Assembly (NCBI GenBank): GCA_013141015.1
Contig: JABFRT010000036.1
Location: 1 to 64,000 of the forward strand
DNA length: 64,000 bases
From: Hyphomicrobium sp.
GTDB lineage: Bacteria > Pseudomonadota > Alphaproteobacteria > Rhizobiales > Hyphomicrobiaceae
Direction: 5' to 3'
Shown: one piece after another, positions 57,561-64,000 of the stretch
Layout of the letters: the number at the start of each line of letters is the position of its first letter
Numbering within the stretch: the stretch's first letter is position 1
The notes under the pieces: generated by a model
Database searches by the model: none
Seen by the model: only the letters and a program-made list of their open reading frames with translations
What the model was told of the DNA's origin: nothing
Position numbers and translations under genes: made by a program

Positions 57561-57701
57561 GAGACTGCTCCTCAATTGCCTTAGGGGATGGCCGTGATGG
57601 CGGGGCCTTCTGCCCCAAGCTCGCCTCATCGGTCCGCCTAGTCTAAAGGCTAGAGCGACCCCCTGATTCTTGTTTGACCTTCTAGTCCGGCAGCGCCCCC
57701 T

Positions 57702-59936
57702 TTGGATAGTCTGTTTGCAGCTTTGGATAACGGCGCGCCCAAGCCTTTGGGCGGGGCAGGCGTAACCGTGCCCGTGCTGATGCCGGTGGCGCTCGATCAG
57801 ACTTACGATTATCTGCTGCCGGCTGGCATGGAGGTCGTGCCCGGCTGCTTTGTGCTGGTGCCGTTTGGCCCGCAAACCCGTATGGGCATCGTTTGGGACG
57901 AGCCGCGCGGGGTGCAAAAGCCGGTTGACCCCAAAAAGCTCAAAGCGCTGGATACCCGCCTTGATGCGCCGCCGCTGCCGCTGATCTCGCTAAGATTTGC
58001 CGAATGGATTTCCAAATACACGCTGGCGCCGCTCGGCATGGTCACGCGCATGTTCATCAGCGCGCAGGAAGCGTTCGAGCCTTCGAAGCCGCGTTTTGGC
58101 GTGACCATCGTCGATGGCGCGCCGTTGCCCGCTAAAATGACGGCGCCGCGCACAAAGGCGCTCGAAATCGCCGCCGATGGATTGGTGCGCGCCAAGTCCG
58201 AACTCGCGCATCTGGCCGCGTGCTCAAACGGCGGAATCGACGGCCTGGTGACCGCCGGCAATCTGGTTGAGGTCGCGATCCCCGAACGCGGCTTCCCGCG
58301 CCCCGATCCGGGCTTTGCTGAGACGCAATTCACAGACGATCAGATGCGCGGCGTTGAATCTCTGCGCGCCGCGGTGGACGCCGCAAACTTCTCAGCAACT
58401 CTGCTCGATGGCGTCACAGGCTCCGGCAAAACCGAAGTTTACTTCGAGGCCGTGGCGCGCACACTCCAAGCCGGTCATCAAGCGCTGATCATGCTGCCGG
58501 AAATTGCACTGACCAGCCAGTTTTTGGATCGCTTCCAGCGCCGCTTCGGCGTCAAGCCGGTCGAATGGCATTCGGCGTTGTCGCCGGCGGAACGCGGCCG
58601 GATCTGGAAAGGTGTGGCGCGTGGCGATGTGCGCTGCGTGGTCGGCGCGCGCTCGGCGCTGTTTCTGCCCTACCCGGAATTGGGTCTGATAATCATCGAT
58701 GAAGAGCACGACCAGGGCTACAAGCAGGATGACCGCGTCCACTATCAGGCGCGCGACATGTCGGTGGTGCGCGGAAACCTCGGCAAGTTCCCGGTGATCT
58801 TGGCGTCCGCCACGCCGTCGATTGAAACCTACGTCAACGCGATGACGAAGCGTTATCGCCACATCATTTTGCCGGGGCGCTTTTCAGGCGTTGAAATGCC
58901 GGATGTTTCAGCGATTGATATGCGCCGCGAGCAACCCGACAAAGGCAAATGGATCGCGCCGCGCCTTGTCGAGGCGATGGCTGAGACACTCGCCAAAGGC
59001 CAGCAATCGCTGCTGTTCCTCAACAGGCGCGGCTATGCGCCGTTGACGCTATGCCGGTCTTGCGGCCACCGCATCGAATGCCCGCAGTGTTCGGCGTGGC
59101 TGGTTGAACATCGCTTCAGGAAGCGGCTCAACTGTCATCACTGCGGCTTTTCACTGGCGATGCCGGAGAAGTGCCCGAAGTGCGCAGCACCCGACAGCAT
59201 GGTGGCGTGCGGGCCGGGCGTCGAACGGGTGGCTGAAGAAGTGGCCGAGCGCTTTCCGCAGGCGCGGCTTGCGTTGCTCTCCTCCGATCTCATACCGGGC
59301 CTCGCTGAAATGCGCGAGATGATCCACAAAATCGAGCGCAGCGAAATCGATATCATCATCGGCACGCAGATTGTTGCCAAGGGCCACAACTTCCCGGACC
59401 TCGCGCTGGTCGGCATCATCGACGGCGATCTCGGCCTCGCGCATGGCGCCGATCCGCGGGCTGGCGAGCGAACATTCCAATTGCTGCATCAGGTAACGGG
59501 GCGCGCCGGGCGCACGCACTTCGTCGGTAAGGGCCTGGTGCAAACCCATCTGCCCGAGCATCCGATTATGCAGGCGCTCGTTGCTGGCGACCGCGAAGCG
59601 TTCCTCAATTACGAAATCAAAACCCGGCAGGCGGGCATTCTTCCGCCTTACGGCCGGCTTGCGGCGATTGTTGTGTCGGCGCGCGACAAAGAACTCGCCG
59701 AACGCACCGCACGCGAAGTGCGCCGTCATGCGCCAGTCGCAGAAAAAATATCAGTCTTGGGCCCAGCCGAAGCGCCGATTGCGGTGGTGCGCGGCCGCTA
59801 TCGCTGGCGGCTCCTCGTGCGCGCGCACAAGGAACTCGACCTGCAGAGTTATCTGCGCGCCTGGGAAGCAGCCCTGCCGAAATTCAAAGGCGACGTGCGC
59901 ATCTCGCTCGATATCGACCCGTATAATTTTTTGTAG
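57702..59936 (+). CDS. priA: Primosomal protein N' (replication restart helicase PriA)
   Basis: PriA reloads the replisome at stalled forks. The 744-residue protein has an N-terminal DNA-binding domain ([18 protein letters not shown]), Walker [16 protein letters not shown], the DEEH box [14 protein letters not shown], and the zinc-binding cysteines in [13 protein letters not shown] and CHHCGF...CPKC, followed by [14 protein letters not shown]. The start is taken as TTG 57702; no clear ribosome site is visible, so a later start is possible. The usual atpHAGDC neighbour is not downstream. Confidence 0.93.
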   Translation: MDSLFAALDNGAPKPLGGAGVTVPVLMPVALDQTYDYLLPAGMEVVPGCFVLVPFGPQTRMGIVWDEPRGVQKPVDPKKLKALDTRLDAPPLPLISLRFAEWISKYTLAPLGMVTRMFISAQEAFEPSKPRFGVTIVDGAPLPAKMTAPRTKALEIAADGLVRAKSELAHLAACSNGGIDGLVTAGNLVEVAIPERGFPRPDPGFAETQFTDDQMRGVESLRAAVDAANFSATLLDGVTGSGKTEVYFEAVARTLQAGHQALIMLPEIALTSQFLDRFQRRFGVKPVEWHSALSPAERGRIWKGVARGDVRCVVGARSALFLPYPELGLIIIDEEHDQGYKQDDRVHYQARDMSVVRGNLGKFPVILASATPSIETYVNAMTKRYRHIILPGRFSGVEMPDVSAIDMRREQPDKGKWIAPRLVEAMAETLAKGQQSLLFLNRRGYAPLTLCRSCGHRIECPQCSAWLVEHRFRKRLNCHHCGFSLAMPEKCPKCAAPDSMVACGPGVERVAEEVAERFPQARLALLSSDLIPGLAEMREMIHKIERSEIDIIIGTQIVAKGHNFPDLALVGIIDGDLGLAHGADPRAGERTFQLLHQVTGRAGRTHFVGKGLVQTHLPEHPIMQALVAGDREAFLNYEIKTRQAGILPPYGRLAAIVVSARDKELAERTAREVRRHAPVAEKISVLGPAEAPIAVVRGRYRWRLLVRAHKELDLQSYLRAWEAALPKFKGDVRISLDIDPYNFL

Positions 59937-59972
59937 CTGGCTTGTACGGCAATTGTTCCATCCGTTGACTCA

Positions 59973-60227
59973 TCATCTGGCTTGTGCGATAGGGCAGGCG
60001 TTCGCAGACCAATTGCTGTCTCCGAATAACAAGGATCTTCGCGCGTTATGCGGTTCAATTTTGCCAATAGTGGTTTCCAGCGGGGCTTTGACCTCCGCCC
60101 GAATCCTATTGCCTTGACCGTCGAACGATATCAACGCGCCAGCTGATCCAACTCCTCCCGCACTGAAAACACCTAAAACCTTTTTGAATTCATGCCATGT
60201 TGGGCATTTGATGGAGCTATCCGTCAT
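59973..60227 (-). CDS. Possible small ORF between priA and the RNA ligase
   Basis: An 84-residue minus-strand frame starts at ATG 60227, overlapping the ligase start codon on the opposite strand, and reads MTDSSIKCPTWHEFKKVLGV then a Gly/Ala-rich SAGGVGSAGALISFDGQGN. The composition looks protein-like rather than random, but no ribosome site is seen and I recognise no family. It may be a gene remnant. Otherwise the gap 59937-60225 holds only the ligase promoter. Confidence 0.3.
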   Translation of the reverse strand: MTDSSIKCPTWHEFKKVLGVFSAGGVGSAGALISFDGQGNRIRAEVKAPLETTIGKIEPHNARRSLLFGDSNWSANACPIAQAR

Positions 60228-61347
60228 GAAAATAGAGCACATTGACGAGCTACTGCCTCACATTGAAGGCCGTAAGGATTTCATCGTCGCCCGCCGCGAT
60301 GGCTACAGCGTCATCGACTATGGGTTCATGGATCGCGATACGTTCGATCATCCCGCACGCGTACAATGCCGTGGTATAAAATTCGGCCCTGACGGGAGAA
60401 CGCTTGCGCGGCCATTCCATAAGTTCTTCAACCTTGGTGAGAAGGCAGAGTTGCAGCCTGAGCTGATCGACATGACGCGTCCATACGTTATCATGGAAAA
60501 GCTCGACGGCTCGATGATCCATCCAGCTATTGTGAAGGACAAGCTCGTCTTCATGACGCGGATGGGCTGCACCGATGTCGCGCGCCTTGCCGAGAGCCTT
60601 CTGACCGGTCTTCTGGAGCGGGGCTGCAAAGATCTGCTGACCTCTGGTCTGACGCCGGTGTTCGAGTTCACGGCGCCAAACAACCGGATCATCATTCAAT
60701 ATGAGCAGGCGGAACTGCGTTTGCTTGCAATACGCGAAACCATTGCCGGGCAATACCTTTCGCAAGCTGACGTCGAAATGTGGGCCGGCAAACTGGGTGT
60801 TCAAGCGGTGCGGGTCTATTCCCCGGATTGGGCAAATGCGCGCGACTTCTTCAACTTCGTTCGTACAGTTGAAGGCAAGGAGGGGTTCGTGCTGCGCTTT
60901 GATGGTGGGCTTTGGCTCAAGGCGAAAGGCGACGACTACGTCTTGAAGCACCGGTCGGTCTCGGAACTGGCGCGCGAGAAGAATGCTCTGGCACTTGTTC
61001 TAACGGACGGCGTTGACGACCTTCTGCCATTGCTGCGTGCGGAAGAACGGTCGGCATTGGTGGAGTACGCTGCCCGCGTCCGCCATCAGAGCGCGTTAGT
61101 CGCCGAAAAGGTCAGTGTAATCGTCGCATCAGGTGCCGCTCTTGACCAGAAGGAATTTGCTGTCGGTCATCTCAAAGACCAACCGGAAAACATGCGTTCT
61201 CTGGCGTTTATGGTTCGCAGGGGTACGCCAGCCGAAGTTGCAGTTAAGGAATTGCTTCTGAAAAATACGTCATCGCAGACAAGAGTAGATCACGTCCGCG
61301 ATTTGATTGGTGCGACGTGGTCGATTCGGGAGCGCGCCGACATTTGA
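60226..61347 (+). CDS. T4 Rnl1-type RNA ligase
   Basis: Rnl1 enzymes seal 5'-phosphate and 3'-OH RNA ends using ATP through a lysyl-AMP intermediate. The 373-residue protein matches phage T4 RnlA in length and along its nucleotidyltransferase domain: CRGIKFGPDG and FHKFFNLGEK before motif I; motif I EKLDGSM with Lys92; motif III FEFTAPNNRIII, with LRLLAIRE after it; motif IV EGFVLRF; and motif V LWLKAKGDDYVLKH. A C-terminal helical domain of about 120 residues follows. ATG 60226 has GGAG upstream. No polynucleotide kinase or anticodon nuclease gene is adjacent. Confidence 0.9.
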   Translation: MKIEHIDELLPHIEGRKDFIVARRDGYSVIDYGFMDRDTFDHPARVQCRGIKFGPDGRTLARPFHKFFNLGEKAELQPELIDMTRPYVIMEKLDGSMIHPAIVKDKLVFMTRMGCTDVARLAESLLTGLLERGCKDLLTSGLTPVFEFTAPNNRIIIQYEQAELRLLAIRETIAGQYLSQADVEMWAGKLGVQAVRVYSPDWANARDFFNFVRTVEGKEGFVLRFDGGLWLKAKGDDYVLKHRSVSELAREKNALALVLTDGVDDLLPLLRAEERSALVEYAARVRHQSALVAEKVSVIVASGAALDQKEFAVGHLKDQPENMRSLAFMVRRGTPAEVAVKELLLKNTSSQTRVDHVRDLIGATWSIRERADI

Positions 61348-61396
61348 ATTGCATCCAGCCGTGATTTTAGGCGGCTGGATGCTGCTCTTTGGCCAC

Positions 61397-61708
61397 TCAC
61401 CCAAACGCCGCCAGGGCTTCCATGCGGTTTGAGATAAACATCACGCCGACGAGCCGGCCGTTCTGGTGGCGCAATTCGCAGTCTGCAGAAAACAGTGCGC
61501 TGTCGATCGTGATGCGAAATGTCTTCGGCGCAATGACGGGCTCTGAGAATTCGAGCAACGCGCCCATCGCTGAAATGTTGCGGACGATGCAGGCGACCGG
61601 CGCGTCGAAGCGGATGCCGGCCTTGGCGGCAAGGAACACCTCGCGCCGCGGAGCGTTGCGGCGGTCAGATGCGGCGAGGTCGAAGCTCAATTGACTGTTT
61701 GAAGACAT
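61397..61708 (-). CDS. PilZ domain protein (cyclic di-GMP receptor)
   Basis: The 103-residue protein is a single PilZ domain with both c-di-GMP motifs: RxxxR in DRRNAPRREVF (about residues 15-25) and N/DxSxxG in VRNISAMGALLEF. The end LVGVMFISNRM fits the last strand. Binding of c-di-GMP is therefore likely; the controlled process is unknown. ATG 61708 fits the domain start; the frame is open upstream to 62137 across unrelated sequence. Confidence 0.88.
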   Translation of the reverse strand: MSSNSQLSFDLAASDRRNAPRREVFLAAKAGIRFDAPVACIVRNISAMGALLEFSEPVIAPKTFRITIDSALFSADCELRHQNGRLVGVMFISNRMEALAAFG

Positions 61709-61914
61709 ACTCGAAATCCTTTTTGTACTGTCGCGAGTATGCCATGCCCTTCGCAAAGGAACGGTTGCCGCCCGGGTCAACAATTGAGCGGAAAATGCGC
61801 CACATTTTCTGATGTCTTGTGGCAAACCTATCCTGTAACGTATGCAGGATCGGCCCACTCTCCACGCCGCACGATCAGGCTTGATCTCGAACTCAGGTAG
61901 TTTGAAATACCGAT

Positions 61915-62880
61915 ATGACCATTCGTATGACGCCCCTTCGCATCGCCTGCCAAATGGATCCGATCCATGCGATTGACATTCGCGGCGACAGCACGTTTGC
62001 GATCTTGATCGAAGCGCAAAAGCGCGGACATGATATTTTCTATTACACGCCACAAAACTTGGCGCTTCATGGCGACAAGCTGCTGGCGCGCGGCCACACG
62101 CTGACAGTAAATGACAAGTACGGCGATCACTACGCACTCTCCAATCCGCGCGTTGAGGACCTCGGGACCCGCGATTGCGTGCTGCTGCGCCAAGACCCGC
62201 CGTTTGATATGGCCTACATCACCACCACGCATTTGCTGGAACGCATTCATCCGGAAACGCTGGTCGTCAATGATCCGATGCATGTGCGCAATGCGCCGGA
62301 AAAACTGTTCGTGCTTGATTTTCTAGATCTGATGCCGCCGACGCTGGTCACGCGACAGCTTGACGACGTGATCGCGTTCCGTGCGCAATATAAGGATATC
62401 ATCGTCAAGCCGCTGTACGGCAACGGCGGCGCAGCTGTGTTCCGCATCCGCCCGGAAGACAGCAATTTGTCGGCGCTTGTTGAGATGTTCCAGACGGTCT
62501 TCCGTGAGCCATTCATGATCCAGGAATATCGCCCCGAAGTGACGGCAGGCGACAAGCGCATCATCCTTGTCGATGGCGAGATTGCGGGTGCCATCAATCG
62601 CGTGCCGCAAGAGGGTGAAACGCGCTCGAACCTGCATGTTGGCGGCACAGCGGCTAAGATCGAATTGACCGCGCGCGATCGCGAAATCTGCGAACGCTTA
62701 AAGCCGGAATTGAAGCAGCGCGGCCTGCTGTTCACCGGGATTGACGTGATCGGGCCCTACCTCACCGAAATCAATGTCACGTCGCCAACCGGCATCCGCC
62801 AGGTCAAAGCGTTCGGCGGCAACGATATCGCCGCGATGATCTGGGACGCGATTGAAGGGAAAGTCAGCCGGGCCGCTTGA
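61915..62880 (+). CDS. gshB: Glutathione synthase
   Basis: GshB joins gamma-glutamylcysteine and glycine with ATP. The 321-residue ATP-grasp protein starts near [20 protein letters not shown], has [20 protein letters not shown], the Gly-rich [14 protein letters not shown] loop, [14 protein letters not shown] and [15 protein letters not shown] with metal-binding residues. Length is typical. It may start at ATG 61915 or ATG 61927. It is divergent from the PilZ gene. Confidence 0.95.
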   Translation: MTIRMTPLRIACQMDPIHAIDIRGDSTFAILIEAQKRGHDIFYYTPQNLALHGDKLLARGHTLTVNDKYGDHYALSNPRVEDLGTRDCVLLRQDPPFDMAYITTTHLLERIHPETLVVNDPMHVRNAPEKLFVLDFLDLMPPTLVTRQLDDVIAFRAQYKDIIVKPLYGNGGAAVFRIRPEDSNLSALVEMFQTVFREPFMIQEYRPEVTAGDKRIILVDGEIAGAINRVPQEGETRSNLHVGGTAAKIELTARDREICERLKPELKQRGLLFTGIDVIGPYLTEINVTSPTGIRQVKAFGGNDIAAMIWDAIEGKVSRAA

Positions 62881-63384
62881 TTTCAAACGCTGCTGGCACG
62901 CGGCCGCCTAAAGATGAGCCACGCGGTATGGCGCGTGTTGAACAAAGGTCAATTCGAAGAGGCGGCGGACAGCCATTTCTTGATGACGCGGCCGGAATCT
63001 CTGACAATCGCAAACACGATTTCAAATAGGACATCGAGTGCTGCTGGGCCAACACTCACATCGCGCCGCGACCGGTAAGGTGTCTGAACATTTCTCAGCA
63101 TCGGCAGCTCACCCCGCACGCGACTACTGAACCAGCGTCATTGAACAATGCTCACCGGCCGGGCCGTCTTTCCAGACGATCTGATTAAATGTTGAGCACG
63201 GTGCACGCAAAGTTGTCCACAAAATTGTTGAATGCAGAACACTGCTTTCTCACGGAGAGGCGGGCGGCAGGCGAGCCGTCCAATACAAATAGTAGCACGC
63301 CTCGCGTTCCATATTTGTTCTTGACTAAGCCACGGGATATTATACTTCCCAAACCCAAGAATCGTGTATGGGGAGGTCTAGCAA
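62881..63384. other. Gap after gshB with weak coding signals
   Basis: This 504-bp stretch has no clear gene. It changes from GC-rich to more AT-rich toward the right. It contains a possible 50-residue minus-strand ORF at 62949-63101 and, near its right end, the ribosome site (GGGGAGG at 63370-63376) of the unknown gene that follows. No terminator for gshB is obvious. Confidence 0.5.
62949..63101 (-). CDS. Possible 50-residue ORF or gene remnant
   Basis: The minus strand from ATG 63101 reads MLRNVQTPYRSRRDVSVGPA and then a hydrophobic stretch (LDVLFEIVFAIV) followed by a basic end (GRVIKKWLSAASSN). A GGTGAG lies upstream at fair spacing. The amphipathic, protein-like ending suggests either a small membrane-associated protein or the end of a decayed gene. 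No family is recognised. Confidence 0.3.
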   Translation of the reverse strand: MLRNVQTPYRSRRDVSVGPAALDVLFEIVFAIVRDSGRVIKKWLSAASSN

Positions 63385-64000
63385 ATGAATGAGCTAGCGC
63401 CATGCCCGTCGCAGCCATGTCAGCCGATACCAAGCGGGCTAGTGAGCCTGTGGGATATGCTGGAATTTTGTGCCAACGATTTCATTGATGTTTTGAAAAC
63501 GCTTCAAAGCGTTGAAACGTTGGTTGATCACAAGGTTGGTGGCGACCCAAATAGATTAATTCCAAATGAATCTATGGCGTTTGTTAACGAAAATCTTGGG
63601 CTGCTTAGGGCCCAGTGCAATGAGCTTGGAGCTGTAATATCTGCCGATTTTGTTGGCGACGCACTAATGGCAGTGGAGCGCGGGTCTTGCACTTGGGAGG
63701 AGTTCGCACGGCGTACAAAACTGATCTATGAAGTCTTGCGCAAGGAGCTTGGCAGATCACTCCTGTTTTCAGTGTCGTCTGACAAACTTAGTTATTTCAA
63801 TGATGCCATGTTTAAATTTGATCCAGACGCATATTTCGCGTTTGAATCATGTGGTGATGACATTGATGAGGCAGGGAAGTGCTTTGCCTTAGGCCGATAC
63901 ACTGCTTGCGTGTTTCACCTAATGCGAGTGTTGGAGCGGCCCATAATCAGCTTGGCAAAAATATTGCTCCCAGACGATCCAGTTCCCAACTGGGGTACAG
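63385..64000 (+). CDS. Unknown protein, C-terminus beyond the window
   Basis: An open frame of 205 codons from ATG 63385, after a strong GGGGAGG, runs off the right edge. It is mostly helical, with several cysteines and aromatic residues. The segment EAGKCFALGRYTACVFHLMR near residue 163 recalls uncharacterised helical proteins often found in accessory regions, but I cannot name a family. Codon use is clearly richer in A/T third positions than in neighbouring genes (many TTG, GTT, AAT, TTT), which suggests horizontal acquisition. Confidence 0.75.
   Translation, partial: MNELAPCPSQPCQPIPSGLVSLWDMLEFCANDFIDVLKTLQSVETLVDHKVGGDPNRLIPNESMAFVNENLGLLRAQCNELGAVISADFVGDALMAVERGSCTWEEFARRTKLIYEVLRKELGRSLLFSVSSDKLSYFNDAMFKFDPDAYFAFESCGDDIDEAGKCFALGRYTACVFHLMRVLERPIISLAKILLPDDPVPNWGT

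Overview
The window looks like the chromosome of a Hyphomicrobiales (Rhizobiales) alphaproteobacterium. The sequence is GC-rich. The gene order hemE / ppsR-maf-aroE-coaE-dnaQ-secB-fxsA-timA-mltA-smr is typical of that order. Family-restricted proteins (DUF2865, DUF2794, an IalB-like protein, the TimA/Tim44-like protein) and the sdh-mdh-suc TCA block point the same way. The organism cannot be named from this sequence alone. Nearly all genes are housekeeping genes; accessory material sits in gaps between them and at the right end.

Layout. 1-734: the 5' end of hemE (minus strand, cut by the window edge) and a 450-bp non-coding gap before ppsR. This hemE/RP001(ppsR) junction is where the chromosome origin lies in Caulobacter and several rhizobia, so the gap is a strong oriC candidate. 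735-8765: ppsR, maf, aroE, coaE and dnaQ are tightly packed, several with overlapping stop/start codons, followed by secB and fxsA on the other strand and then timA, mltA and an Smr protein. 8769-18091: an IalB-like secreted protein, an RNA methyltransferase, a quinone oxidoreductase broken by one extra base, a DUF2865 protein, thpR, tesA divergent from a YbbA/YbbP-type ABC exporter, a Bax-inhibitor-1 protein and a DUF2794 protein. 18092-18545: a non-coding gap with a large inverted repeat and a good plus-strand terminator that no recognised gene explains.

18546-34921: an M3 peptidase, a DUF1223 protein and acnA; the cytochrome c maturation genes ccmA-B-C-D-G (ccmE, ccmF and ccmH are not here); carbonic anhydrase, NhaA and a pyridoxal-kinase-like protein; a CoA-ester lyase and a MaoC-type hydratase that together suggest C4/C5 acyl-CoA (ethylmalonyl-CoA-type) chemistry; a SodC-like protein that has lost three of its metal-ligand histidines; and a renalase-like flavoprotein.

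35056-52718 is a TCA block: sdhC-sdhD-sdhA-(unknown ORF)-sdhB, mdh, an unknown membrane protein, sucC, sucD, sucA, sucB and lpdA. A 42-residue histone-H1-like gene, a GNAT acetyltransferase and zapE lie inside it. sucC and sucD, which are normally adjacent, are separated by a terminator, a folded palindromic element and a GIY-YIG nuclease gene. 52807-59936: DUF2177, TraB/GumN, xerC, an FAD-linked oxidase, a fructose-6-phosphate aldolase/transaldolase and priA. 59937-64000: a complete T4 Rnl1-type RNA ligase, a PilZ protein, gshB, a weakly coding gap and an AT-richer unknown ORF that runs off the edge and may begin an acquired segment. I saw no rRNA, tRNA, insertion sequence or CRISPR array.
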